Assembly: GCA_002385675.1 (NCBI GenBank)
Contig: DGDY01000047.1
Coordinates: forward strand, 1,407 to 22,921
Direction: 5' to 3'
DNA: 21,515 nt
Origin: Anaerolineales bacterium UBA3940
GTDB taxonomy: Bacteria > Chloroflexota > Anaerolineae > Aggregatilineales > UBA3940
Each line of letters opens with the position of its first letter. Position 1 is the stretch's first letter. The translations under genes were made by a program, and so were the position numbers. Shown here in pieces: positions 1 to 6,227 of this stretch. Under the pieces are notes generated by a model that worked only from the letters and a program-made list of their open reading frames with translations, was not told where the DNA came from and ran no database searches.

Positions 1-7
1 AATCCCC

Positions 8-940
8 ATGCGTTTTCTCGTGACGGGGGGCGCAGGTTTCATCGGTTCGGCGCTTGCCAACCGGCTCGTCGCGCTCGGGCACGAAGTACGCGTGATTGAC
101 AACCTGACCTCCGGCGATCCGGATCGCCTCGACCCGCGTGTGCTGTTCACACGGGGGGATGTCGCGGACATCCCGAAGCTGTGGACGCTTCTGCAGGATG
201 TAAGCTGCGTCTACCACCTCGCCGCACGGGTGTCCGTCCCCGAGTCGATCAAGTACCCGCGAGACTACAACCACGTGAACGTGGGCGGAACCGTCAGCGT
301 GATGGAGGCGATGCGCGACGCAGGCGTGCAGCGCGTGGTGCTGGCCTCCTCCGGCGCGGTGTACGGTAGCCAGAGCGAACAGCCGCTTCATGAAGACCTC
401 ATACCCAACCCGGACTCGCCCTATGCGGTGAGCAAGCTCGCCGCCGAGACGTATGTGCGGACCATCGGCGCGCTGTGGGGCATCGAAACCGTTGCGCTCC
501 GCATTTTCAACGCCTATGGGCCGGGGCAGCAGCTTCCGGCGTCGCACGCCCCGGTGATCCCGCGCTTCATCCGCGCCGCGCAGACGGGCGCTTCGCTCGT
601 CGTGTTCAACAACGGCGAGCAGACCCGCGACTTCGTGTACATCGAGGACGTGGTCGATGCGCTGGTGGCGGCGGCGACCGCGCCGGACGTGGACCGGCAG
701 GTGATTAACGTCGGTAGCGGGCGCGAGACGAGCATCAACGAGCTTGTAGCGGCGATTGGGGAGGTGCTCGGCATGGAGCTGGAGCCGCTCTACAACCGCG
801 ACCGTGAGGGCGGCGTGCAGCGCATGTGCGCGGACATCACCCGCGCGGAGCGTCTGCTCGGCTTTGTGCCGCGCACGGATCTGCACGAGGGGCTGCGCTG
901 CACGGTCGAGCAGGACGCCCGATTCAAGTCCCCGGCGTGA
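8..940 (+). CDS. NAD-dependent epimerase/dehydratase (UDP-glucose 4-epimerase-like)
   Basis: A 310-aa extended short-chain dehydrogenase/reductase. The N-terminus has the Rossmann motif TGGAGFIG (residues 6-13). An acidic residue, Asp31 in VIDNLTSG, follows the second strand and is typical of NAD preference. The catalytic set is Ser114/Ser115 (VLASSGAVYG), Tyr139 and Lys143 (SPYAVSKLAAE), then the GPGQ stretch and the RDFVYIEDVV segment typical of UDP-sugar epimerases. It probably interconverts or dehydrates a nucleotide sugar for glycan synthesis in the cytoplasm. The start is canonical because the Rossmann strand begins at residue 2, but only 7 bases of upstream sequence are visible, so the RBS cannot be judged. 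No sugar-pathway genes lie beside it, so the exact substrate (UDP-Glc, UDP-GlcNAc, dTDP-sugar) is not resolved. Confidence 0.9.
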   Translation: MRFLVTGGAGFIGSALANRLVALGHEVRVIDNLTSGDPDRLDPRVLFTRGDVADIPKLWTLLQDVSCVYHLAARVSVPESIKYPRDYNHVNVGGTVSVMEAMRDAGVQRVVLASSGAVYGSQSEQPLHEDLIPNPDSPYAVSKLAAETYVRTIGALWGIETVALRIFNAYGPGQQLPASHAPVIPRFIRAAQTGASLVVFNNGEQTRDFVYIEDVVDALVAAATAPDVDRQVINVGSGRETSINELVAAIGEVLGMELEPLYNRDREGGVQRMCADITRAERLLGFVPRTDLHEGLRCTVEQDARFKSPA

Positions 941-960
941 CGCTCGCTGTCACGCCCACA

Positions 961-969
961 TGGTATAGT
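961..969 (+). promoter_or_regulatory. Extended -10 promoter for the HTH gene
   Basis: TGGTATAGT is a TGN-extended -10 box (TATAGT at 964-969). No convincing -35 is visible. It implies transcription starting near 976, which excludes the GTG at 968 as a start and supports the ATG at 1010. Confidence 0.5.
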
Positions 970-1009
970 GAAACTGTCATCTCCACCCCGAAGCGAACAG
1001 GCAGGTAAC

Positions 1010-1450
1010 ATGATCGAACGGTTGAAGCAACTGCGGCGGCTGTGGGGCTGGTCGCAGGCTTACGTCGCAAACATGCTGCGGGTGTCTCGCAGTTCAGTCT
1101 CCCGCTGGGAGCGCGAGGTCGGGCAGCCAAGCGACCCCAATCGCGAGAAGGTCGAAGCCCTTGTCGCCACGCTGGAGAAGGCGCAGGATAAGACCCAGCC
1201 GGACAAGCCGCCGAAGGTGCAGGTGTTCACGCATGGCGATCAGGTCGTGCGTGACAAGATCATCCAGGGCGACTCGGTGGGGCGTGATGCGATCACCACC
1301 GACGACGGCACGACGTACCTGATCCGCGACAGCATCGTGATCGTTGTCGCAGACGTGGAGGTGGTCCGCAAACTGCTGGGCGAGGATGCGGTCCCGCGTG
1401 AGAGCAAGAAGCAGATGGCTGCGCCTGACGATCAGGATCGGAAAAACTAG
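1010..1450 (+). CDS. Small HTH (XRE-type) DNA-binding protein with GD-repeat tail
   Basis: A 146-aa protein. Residues 1-55 form a helix-turn-helix: RLKQLRRLWGWSQAYVANML followed by RSSVSRWE, the recognition-helix pattern of XRE/Cro regulators. A charged linker (about 48-68) leads to a region at 70-113 with Gly-Asp/Arg-Asp units (HGDQVVRDK, QGDSVGRD, LIRDSIVIV). This resembles the GD-repeat strands seen beside effector-associated and STAND-type proteins; the resemblance is my recognition and not proven. The tail is polar and lysine-rich. The start at 1010 is preferred over an in-frame GTG at 968 because a TATAGT box overlaps the latter. The gene sits alone, followed by a 29-bp palindrome. Likely a transcription regulator of unknown target. 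Confidence 0.75.
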   Translation: MIERLKQLRRLWGWSQAYVANMLRVSRSSVSRWEREVGQPSDPNREKVEALVATLEKAQDKTQPDKPPKVQVFTHGDQVVRDKIIQGDSVGRDAITTDDGTTYLIRDSIVIVVADVEVVRKLLGEDAVPRESKKQMAAPDDQDRKN

Positions 1451-1459
1451 AGACATCGT

Positions 1460-1488
1460 GTAGGGGCGGCTCTCAGAGCCGCCCCTAC
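1460..1488. repeat. 29-bp perfect palindrome, copy 1 (dispersed repeat, possible terminator)
   Basis: Arms GTAGGGGCGGCTCT (1460-1473) and AGAGCCGCCCCTAC (1475-1488) pair perfectly over 14 bp around a single central C. A near-identical copy in the opposite orientation lies at 20253-20281. No T-tract follows, so it is a weak classical terminator. The recurrence suggests a REP/MITE-like dispersed element placed just after the HTH gene. Confidence 0.85.
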
Positions 1489-1548
1489 CTGCGCATTTAT
1501 TCATTCCGCATGTGCCCTCCGCAATTCCTCGTTAAGCCCCTCCCCCTG

Positions 1549-1557
1549 TGCTAAACT
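1549..1557 (+). promoter_or_regulatory. Extended -10 promoter immediately before mpg
   Basis: TGCTAAACT is a TGN-extended -10 (TAAACT at 1552-1557). Only 6 nt (TTCTGC) separate it from the ATG at 1564, so the predicted transcription start coincides with the start codon. No SD and no clear -35 are seen. Confidence 0.5.
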
Positions 1558-1563
1558 TTCTGC

Positions 1564-2163
1564 ATGCACCAGCTACGACGTGACTTCTTCGAGCGTGACA
1601 CGCTGACCGTCGCCCGCAACCTGCTCGGGCAGATCCTCGTACACGAGGATGCTGGCTGCCGGGTTGCCGGGCGCGTCGTTGAGGTCGAGGCATATATCGG
1701 GCTGGAGGATCAGGCCAACCACGGGCATCGCGGGCTTACCCCGCGCACGGCGATCATGTTCGGGCCTGCCGGGGTGAGCTACGTGTACCTCATCTACGGC
1801 ATATACTGGATGCTCAACGTTGTCGCCAAGCCGCCCGGCGCAGAGTACCCGGCGGCGGTCCTGCTGCGTGCCGTTGAGCCGGTTGAGGGGTTAGAGATCA
1901 TGGCGGTGCGCCGCCCCGGTCGCCGTCAGCGCGAGTGGACGAACGGCCCGGCCCGGCTGGCGCTGGCGTTCGGCGTGAACGGCACGCACAACGGGATCGA
2001 TATGGCCGCTGAAGGCAGCCCGCTCCGCTTTGAGGCGGGCGAGCCTGTGCCCGACGAGCAGGTGCGGACCGGCCCGAGAGTGGGCATCAACGTGCCGGAG
2101 CCCTGGCAGAGCAAGCCCTGGCGCCTGTGGGTCGAGGGCAGCCCGTATGTATCGCGGGGGTAA
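1564..2163 (+). CDS. mpg: DNA-3-methyladenine glycosylase (AAG/MPG family)
   Basis: A 199-aa monofunctional base-excision-repair glycosylase (EC 3.2.2.21 family) that flips out and removes alkylated purines such as 3-methyladenine. Diagnostic stretches are FFERDTLTVARNLLG at the N-terminus; VEVEAYIG, which holds the Glu that activates water; NHGHRGLTPRTAIMFG; the YVYLIYGIYWMLNVV strand carrying the aromatic residues of the base pocket; AVLLRAVEP; and TNGPARLALAFGV near the C-terminus. Length matches bacterial members (about 190-210 aa). The ATG at 1564 directly precedes the conserved domain. The -10 box lies 6 nt upstream with no SD, so the mRNA may be leaderless. The gene appears monocistronic, with a repeat-filled gap following. 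Confidence 0.93.
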   Translation: MHQLRRDFFERDTLTVARNLLGQILVHEDAGCRVAGRVVEVEAYIGLEDQANHGHRGLTPRTAIMFGPAGVSYVYLIYGIYWMLNVVAKPPGAEYPAAVLLRAVEPVEGLEIMAVRRPGRRQREWTNGPARLALAFGVNGTHNGIDMAAEGSPLRFEAGEPVPDEQVRTGPRVGINVPEPWQSKPWRLWVEGSPYVSRG

Positions 2164-2167
2164 TGCG

Positions 2168-2302
2168 TCCACAGATGACGCAGATAGCACGGACGGTGAT
2201 CCACGAATGGCACGAATGGAAGAGGTTGGGTTATTCGTGGATGCGCTGACGATCTGCCGTGACGTTTAGTCGCGGCTCCCAAATGTCTGGGCTATCTGTG
2301 GA
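2168..2302. repeat. Nested inverted repeat made of 9-bp tandem units
   Basis: The mpg-fabI gap contains an outer pair TCCACAGAT (2168-2176) / ATCTGTGGA (2294-2302) and an inner pair ATCCACGAAT (2199-2208) / ATTCGTGGAT (2233-2242). The left side reads as 9-bp units (TCCACAGAT, GACGCAGAT, AGCACGGAC), and the inner left arm is continued by GGCACGAAT (2209-2217). Related ATTCGTGNN units recur at 8900-8926. This looks like a non-coding mobile or recombinogenic repeat; no ORF in the gap looks real. Confidence 0.75.
2256..2276. repeat. Short hairpin repeat (GCCGCGAC family), copy 1
   Basis: GCCGTGAC (2256-2263), loop GTTTA, then GTCGCGGC (2269-2276): an 8-bp stem with one G-T pair, followed by TCCC. 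It belongs to the same family as the hairpins at 8866, 20148 and 20197. It lies inside the nested repeat region upstream of fabI. Confidence 0.7.
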
Positions 2303-2347
2303 TTGAAACGTTCTTTGATACGGCTACCACACAGCGAGGAGTGAACG

Positions 2348-3154
2348 ATGGGTTTGCTTGAGGGGAAGACCGCATTAATCTTCGGCGTGGCGAACAAGTA
2401 CTCCATCGCCTGGGGGATCTCGCAGGTGATGCACCGGGAGGGCGCGGAGCTGGCCTTCAGCTATGCCGGGCCAAAGCTGGAGCGGCGCGTCAGGCCGCTT
2501 GCTGAGAGCGTCGGCGCGAAGCTGATCGAAGAATGTGACGTGACCGACGACGCCGCCATCGACCGGGTGTTTGAGAAGGTCGCGGAGACCTACGGTACGA
2601 TCGACATCCTCGTGCATGCGATTGCCTTTGCCGAGCGCGAGGACCTCGACGGGCGCTTTGTGGACACCAGCCGCAGCGGCTTTAAGACCGCGCTGGAGGT
2701 CAGCGCCTACTCGCTCGTGGCGCTCACGCAGCGCGCCGAACCGCTCATGCCGAACGGCGGCTCGATTGTCACGCTGACGTATTACGGTAGCGTCGCCGTG
2801 ATGCCGCACTACAACGTGATGGGCGTCGCCAAGGCCGCGCTTGAGTCGAGCGTGCGCTACCTGGCACACGACCTCGGGCCGAAGGGCATCCGCGTCAACG
2901 CCATCTCGGCGGGGCCGATCAAGACGCTCTCGGCGTCGGGCGTGGCGGGCTTCCGCAAGATGCTGAGCTATCACGATGAGTGCGCGCCGCTCCGCCAGAC
3001 CGTCACGCAGGAGGACGTGGGCAACGCGGCGCTCTACCTGTGCTCGGACCTCGGCGCGCGGGTGACGGGGCAGGTGATCTACGTCGATGCCGGCTGGAGT
3101 ATCCTCGGCATGACGGTGCCGCTTGAGGAGCTTGACCGGGATGAAGATGAATGA
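2348..3154 (+). CDS. fabI: Enoyl-[acyl-carrier-protein] reductase (NADH)
   Basis: A 268-aa enzyme of the FabI-type SDR family that carries out the last reduction of each fatty-acid elongation round (trans-2-enoyl-ACP to acyl-ACP). The start [24 protein letters not shown] is the typical FabI dinucleotide-binding loop. CDVTDD (63-68) contacts the adenine. Catalytic Tyr155 and Lys162 are spaced YNVMGVAK (Y-x6-K), with the partner aromatic pair Tyr145/146 (TLTYYGS). [17 protein letters not shown] is the substrate-binding loop, and [15 protein letters not shown] closes the fold. A strong SD, GAGGAG, sits 8 nt upstream of the ATG. A weak promoter candidate (TTGAAA 2303-2308, 16-nt spacer, TACCAC 2325-2330) lies upstream. 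The gene has no fatty-acid-synthesis neighbours here. Confidence 0.95.
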   Translation: MGLLEGKTALIFGVANKYSIAWGISQVMHREGAELAFSYAGPKLERRVRPLAESVGAKLIEECDVTDDAAIDRVFEKVAETYGTIDILVHAIAFAEREDLDGRFVDTSRSGFKTALEVSAYSLVALTQRAEPLMPNGGSIVTLTYYGSVAVMPHYNVMGVAKAALESSVRYLAHDLGPKGIRVNAISAGPIKTLSASGVAGFRKMLSYHDECAPLRQTVTQEDVGNAALYLCSDLGARVTGQVIYVDAGWSILGMTVPLEELDRDEDE

Positions 3155-3163
3155 GCGGCAGTG

Positions 3164-3172
3164 TGTTAGAAT
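3164..3172 (+). promoter_or_regulatory. Extended -10 promoter for the DUF1801 gene
   Basis: TGTTAGAAT is a TGN-extended -10 (TAGAAT 3167-3172), just after the fabI stop and 33 nt before the ATG at 3206, with an AGAGG SD in between. It suggests the DUF1801 gene is transcribed independently of fabI. Confidence 0.5.
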
Positions 3173-3205
3173 CACGGAGTTCGGGATGTAAAGAAAAGAG
3201 GCGTA

Positions 3206-3580
3206 ATGGATAAGCCGAACGACGTTGATTCGTACATTGCCAGCTCAGACGAAAAGGCACAGCCGCACCTCAGAGAAATCCGGCAAATCGTCAAGGCGAC
3301 CCTGCCGGAAGCAGAGGAAGCTATCAGATGGGGCGTGCCCTGGTACAGGTATCACGGTATGGTTGCCGGGGTTACCGCGTACAAGAACCACGTCACCCTT
3401 GAAATCTGGGCGGATGAGCTTCAAAGCGAACACCGCCAGATGTTTGAAGATCAAGGTTACAAGACCGGGAAGAGAACCGTACAGATCAGGTACGATGAGG
3501 AAGTGCCGACCGCAGCGATACAGACAGTCCTGAAGGCACAGGCAGAGGCGAACGAAGCTAGAAGAGCGCGAAAAGACTAG
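3206..3580 (+). CDS. DUF1801 / YdhG-like protein
   Basis: A 124-aa cytoplasmic protein of the DUF1801 (YdhG-like) fold. Recognisable features are the N-terminal DVDSYIASSDEKAQPHLREIR helix region; the EAEEAIRWGVPWYRYHGMVAGVTAYKNHVTLEIW core, in which the Trp/Tyr-Pro strand and the AYKNHV strand are typical; and the C-terminal RTVQIRYDEEVP...VLKAQAE helix. Some family members have been linked to iron handling, but the role is not established. The SD AGAGG sits about 5 nt before the ATG. Base composition is clearly lower in GC (48-58% in the lines I counted, against about 65-70% in mutS2), which hints at recent acquisition. The C-terminal Arg/Lys run is probably a disordered tail. Confidence 0.8.
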   Translation: MDKPNDVDSYIASSDEKAQPHLREIRQIVKATLPEAEEAIRWGVPWYRYHGMVAGVTAYKNHVTLEIWADELQSEHRQMFEDQGYKTGKRTVQIRYDEEVPTAAIQTVLKAQAEANEARRARKD

Positions 3581-3608
3581 CCGCGCGGCGGCTCATAACA
3601 ATCACGAC

Positions 3609-3632
3609 AAGCCGGCCACGACGGGCCGGCTT
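3609..3632. repeat. Inverted repeat just upstream of mutS2
   Basis: AAGCCGGCC (3609-3617) and GGCCGGCTT (3624-3632) form a perfect 9-bp stem with a 6-nt loop. It starts 28 nt after the DUF1801 stop. The right arm ends in the first base of the TAGAAT box before mutS2. It could terminate the upstream message, act as an operator on the mutS2 promoter, or both. No T-tract follows. Confidence 0.65.
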
Positions 3633-3637
3633 AGAAT
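3632..3637 (+). promoter_or_regulatory. Candidate -10 box directly before mutS2
   Basis: TAGAAT lies 9 nt before the mutS2 ATG, with no SD between. It overlaps the end of the preceding inverted repeat. No -35 is recognisable, so this is weaker than the promoters at 14905 and 20085. Confidence 0.4.
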
Positions 3638-3646
3638 CGACCGGAA

Positions 3647-6070
3647 ATGGATCGTAAAACGCTAAACAAGCTCGAACTGGATAAGGTGCTTGCCCGTCTC
3701 GCGGAATATGCCGCTTTCTCGGCCAGCCGCGAGTTGCTGGAGCGGCTTGAGCCGACCAACCGGCTGGACGAGGCGCGCCGCCGCCTGCAGGAGACGAGCG
3801 AGGCGCGCCAACTGCTCGAGGAGAACAGCCAGGTGACGGTCGGCGGGGCGCGGGACGTGCGCGGGCACGTCGGGCGGGCGGCCCGTGGCATACCGCTGCT
3901 GCCGGAGCACTTCCTTGAGATCAAGGCGACGCTGCAGGCGGGCGGCGCGCTGAAGGCTACCATCGAGAAGGTCGCCGAGCGCTTTCCGTTGCTTGCGGAG
4001 ATCGCCGGGGCGCTGTACGAGGGCAAGCCGGTGGTCGCCGCCATCGACCGCGCGATCAGCGAGCAGGGTGAGGTGTTGGACTCCGCCAGCCCGGCGCTGG
4101 CGTCTATCCGGCACGAGCTGCGCGTCCAGCATGACCGGCTGCACAGCCGCCTGCAAAGCATCATCCAGAGCAGCCGCTACGCGCCCTATCTGCAGGAGGC
4201 CATCATCACGCAGCGCAACGGGCGCTACGTGATCCCGCTGCGGGCGGAGGCCAAAGGGCGCATCAAGGGCATCGTGCACGACCAGTCTTCTTCCGGGGCG
4301 ACGGTGTTCATCGAGCCGGAGGTGACGGTTGAGATCAACAACCGCATCCGCGAGCTTGAGGTCGCGGAACAGACGGAGATCGAGCGCATTCTGCGCGAGT
4401 TGAGCCTGCTCGTCGGTGAGCACGCCGAGCCGATCACGTGGTCGGTCGAGGCGCTGGCGCAGCTTGACGCGGCGTTTGCGAAGGCCAAGTACGCAAGCAC
4501 GCTGCGGGCGCACCCGCCCACGCTCGTCGAGTGGGACGAGGAGCGCTTCCCCGGCAGCACGATCAAGCTGTACAACGCCCGGCACCCGCTCATCGACCCG
4601 CAGCAGGTCGTGCCCATCGACGCGGTGCTGGACGACGATACCTACGTGCTGGTCATCACCGGGCCGAACACCGGCGGCAAGACCGTCACGCTGAAGACGG
4701 TCGGGCTGCTGGCGCTAATGGCGCAGTGTGGCCTGCACATCCCGGCGGCGCCTGAGTCGGAGTTGAGCGTGTTCGAGGCAGTCTATGCCGACATCGGCGA
4801 CGAGCAGAGCATCGAGCAGTCGCTGAGCACGTTCTCCGCGCACATGACACACATTATCCAGATCCTCGAGGCGGCAAACGACCGCTCGCTGGTGCTGCTC
4901 GATGAGCTGGGTGCGGGCACCGACCCCACCGAGGGCGCGGCTATCGCCCGTGCCATCCTGAACGACCTGCTCGACCGGGGCGTGACGACCTTCGTCGCCA
5001 CGCACTACCCGGAACTGAAGCTGTATGCGCACAGCACCAGGGGCGTGACGAACGCCAGCGTCGAGTTCGATGTGAAGACGCTCAGGCCGACCTACCGGCT
5101 GATCATCGGGCTGCCGGGACGCTCGAACGCCATCCTGATCTCGCAGCGGCTCGGCCTGCCGGAGCACATCCTCGACATGGCACGGAGCTACGTCGGCGCG
5201 GAAGACCTCACCGCCGACGACCTGCTCGACGAGATCCACCGGGCGCGTGAGGAAGCCCTCGAGTCCGAGCGGCGCATGAACCGCGCCGAGCACGAGGCGC
5301 AGATCCTGCGCGACCGGCTGCAGGAGCGCCTCGACCAGATCGAGGAGGAGCGCCAGCAGATCGTCGAGGAGGCCCGTCGCCAGGCGGAGCAGGAACTTGA
5401 GATGGTGCGCGAGGAGGTCCGCGAGTTGAGACGGCTCATCCGCGCCATCCCGCCGAGCCTCCAGCGCGAGAGTGCCGCCGCCCGCGAAAAGCTGGCCGAG
5501 ATCGAGCGGGATATCGCTGCCCTTGAGGACGTGGTGCAGGAGCCCGTCCGGCGTGCCGCAAAGCAGGTGCCGAAGTCCGAGCCGCGTGAGGAGCCGCGCG
5601 AGGCGGGCGAACTGCGGCCCGGCGACCGGGTGTTTGTGCCCTCGCTGAACGCCGAGGGTGAGGTGCTCAGTGTGGGCAACGGTGAGGTCGAGGTGCAGGT
5701 CGGCACCTTCCGCGTGAAGGTCGCGGCGGACTCGGTGGAGTTCATCGGGCGCAAGAAGAAGCGCAAGCCCGAAGCCGAGCGCGGCATGAGCGGCGTGAAG
5801 CGCCCGCAGGCGGAGAGCCCCGGCCTGGAACTGCACCTCATCGGCATGACGCGTGACGAGGCGCTGCCGCGCGTCGAGGAGTACATCGATCAGGCGTACC
5901 TTGCCGGGCTGCCCTGGGTGCGCATCGTGCACGGCAAAGGCTCCGGCACGCTGCGCCGGGCCATCCACGATATACTGAGGGGCCACCCGCTGATCAAGGA
6001 CTATCAGAGCGCGCCCGGCAACGAGGGCGGCGAGGGTGTGACGGTGGTGCACTTCCAGCCGACAAGCTGA
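3647..6070 (+). CDS. mutS2: Endonuclease MutS2 (ribosome-collision factor, Smr domain)
   Basis: An 807-aa full-length MutS2. The N-terminal start MDRKTLNKLELDKVLARLAEY and the core/clamp helices (to about residue 300) are typical. The MutS-type ATPase has Walker A GPNTGGKT (about 339-346), the signature TFSAHMTHI, Walker B LVLLDELGAGTDPTEGAAIA and the FVATHYPELK switch. A long charged coiled coil (about 520-640) and a KOW-like basic patch (LRPGDRVFVPSLNAEGEVLSV) lead to a C-terminal Smr domain (about 725-807) with HGKGSGTLRRAI and EGGEGVTVV. The usual LDLHG/LDLRG opening of Smr is LHLIG here. The family was first tied to suppression of recombination; in Bacillus the protein (RqcU) splits collided ribosomes. 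It is transcribed alone, from a -10 box 9 nt upstream without an SD. Confidence 0.95.
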   Translation: MDRKTLNKLELDKVLARLAEYAAFSASRELLERLEPTNRLDEARRRLQETSEARQLLEENSQVTVGGARDVRGHVGRAARGIPLLPEHFLEIKATLQAGGALKATIEKVAERFPLLAEIAGALYEGKPVVAAIDRAISEQGEVLDSASPALASIRHELRVQHDRLHSRLQSIIQSSRYAPYLQEAIITQRNGRYVIPLRAEAKGRIKGIVHDQSSSGATVFIEPEVTVEINNRIRELEVAEQTEIERILRELSLLVGEHAEPITWSVEALAQLDAAFAKAKYASTLRAHPPTLVEWDEERFPGSTIKLYNARHPLIDPQQVVPIDAVLDDDTYVLVITGPNTGGKTVTLKTVGLLALMAQCGLHIPAAPESELSVFEAVYADIGDEQSIEQSLSTFSAHMTHIIQILEAANDRSLVLLDELGAGTDPTEGAAIARAILNDLLDRGVTTFVATHYPELKLYAHSTRGVTNASVEFDVKTLRPTYRLIIGLPGRSNAILISQRLGLPEHILDMARSYVGAEDLTADDLLDEIHRAREEALESERRMNRAEHEAQILRDRLQERLDQIEEERQQIVEEARRQAEQELEMVREEVRELRRLIRAIPPSLQRESAAAREKLAEIERDIAALEDVVQEPVRRAAKQVPKSEPREEPREAGELRPGDRVFVPSLNAEGEVLSVGNGEVEVQVGTFRVKVAADSVEFIGRKKKRKPEAERGMSGVKRPQAESPGLELHLIGMTRDEALPRVEEYIDQAYLAGLPWVRIVHGKGSGTLRRAIHDILRGHPLIKDYQSAPGNEGGEGVTVVHFQPTS

Positions 6071-6145
6071 GGCGGGATACGGCAAAGAAGCCATCACAAC
6101 GTCAAGATTTGCTTCAATATGGTACATTTGGGGCAGTGCGGCGGG

Positions 6146-6175
6146 TTGTGACCGTCTGAGGGTAGACGCTATAAT
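6146..6175 (+). promoter_or_regulatory. Sigma70-type promoter for ftcD
   Basis: A -35 TTGTGA (6146-6151) and a perfect -10 TATAAT (6170-6175) are separated by 18 nt. The start codon lies about 53 nt downstream, giving a leader of about 45 nt that contains a GAGGAG SD. The promoter is well formed, and it follows the mutS2 stop by 75 nt. Confidence 0.65.
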
Positions 6176-6227
6176 CCGCCCCGCTGCCCGTTTGTTATAT
6201 GCCCCGAATTAGCGAGGAGTCGACGAC

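Noticed and set aside
1460..1488. CRISPR repeat
   Set aside because: The two copies are 19 kb apart with no spacer array or cas gene; it is a dispersed palindrome.
4715..6127. 470-aa open frame antisense to mutS2
   Set aside because: Low-complexity Leu/Arg/His translation with no motif; the plus strand encodes the MutS2 ATPase and Smr domains.
6071..6227. Riboswitch or attenuator before ftcD
   Set aside because: The leader after the TATAAT is only about 45 nt and shows no strong stem or terminator; a simple promoter plus SD explains it.
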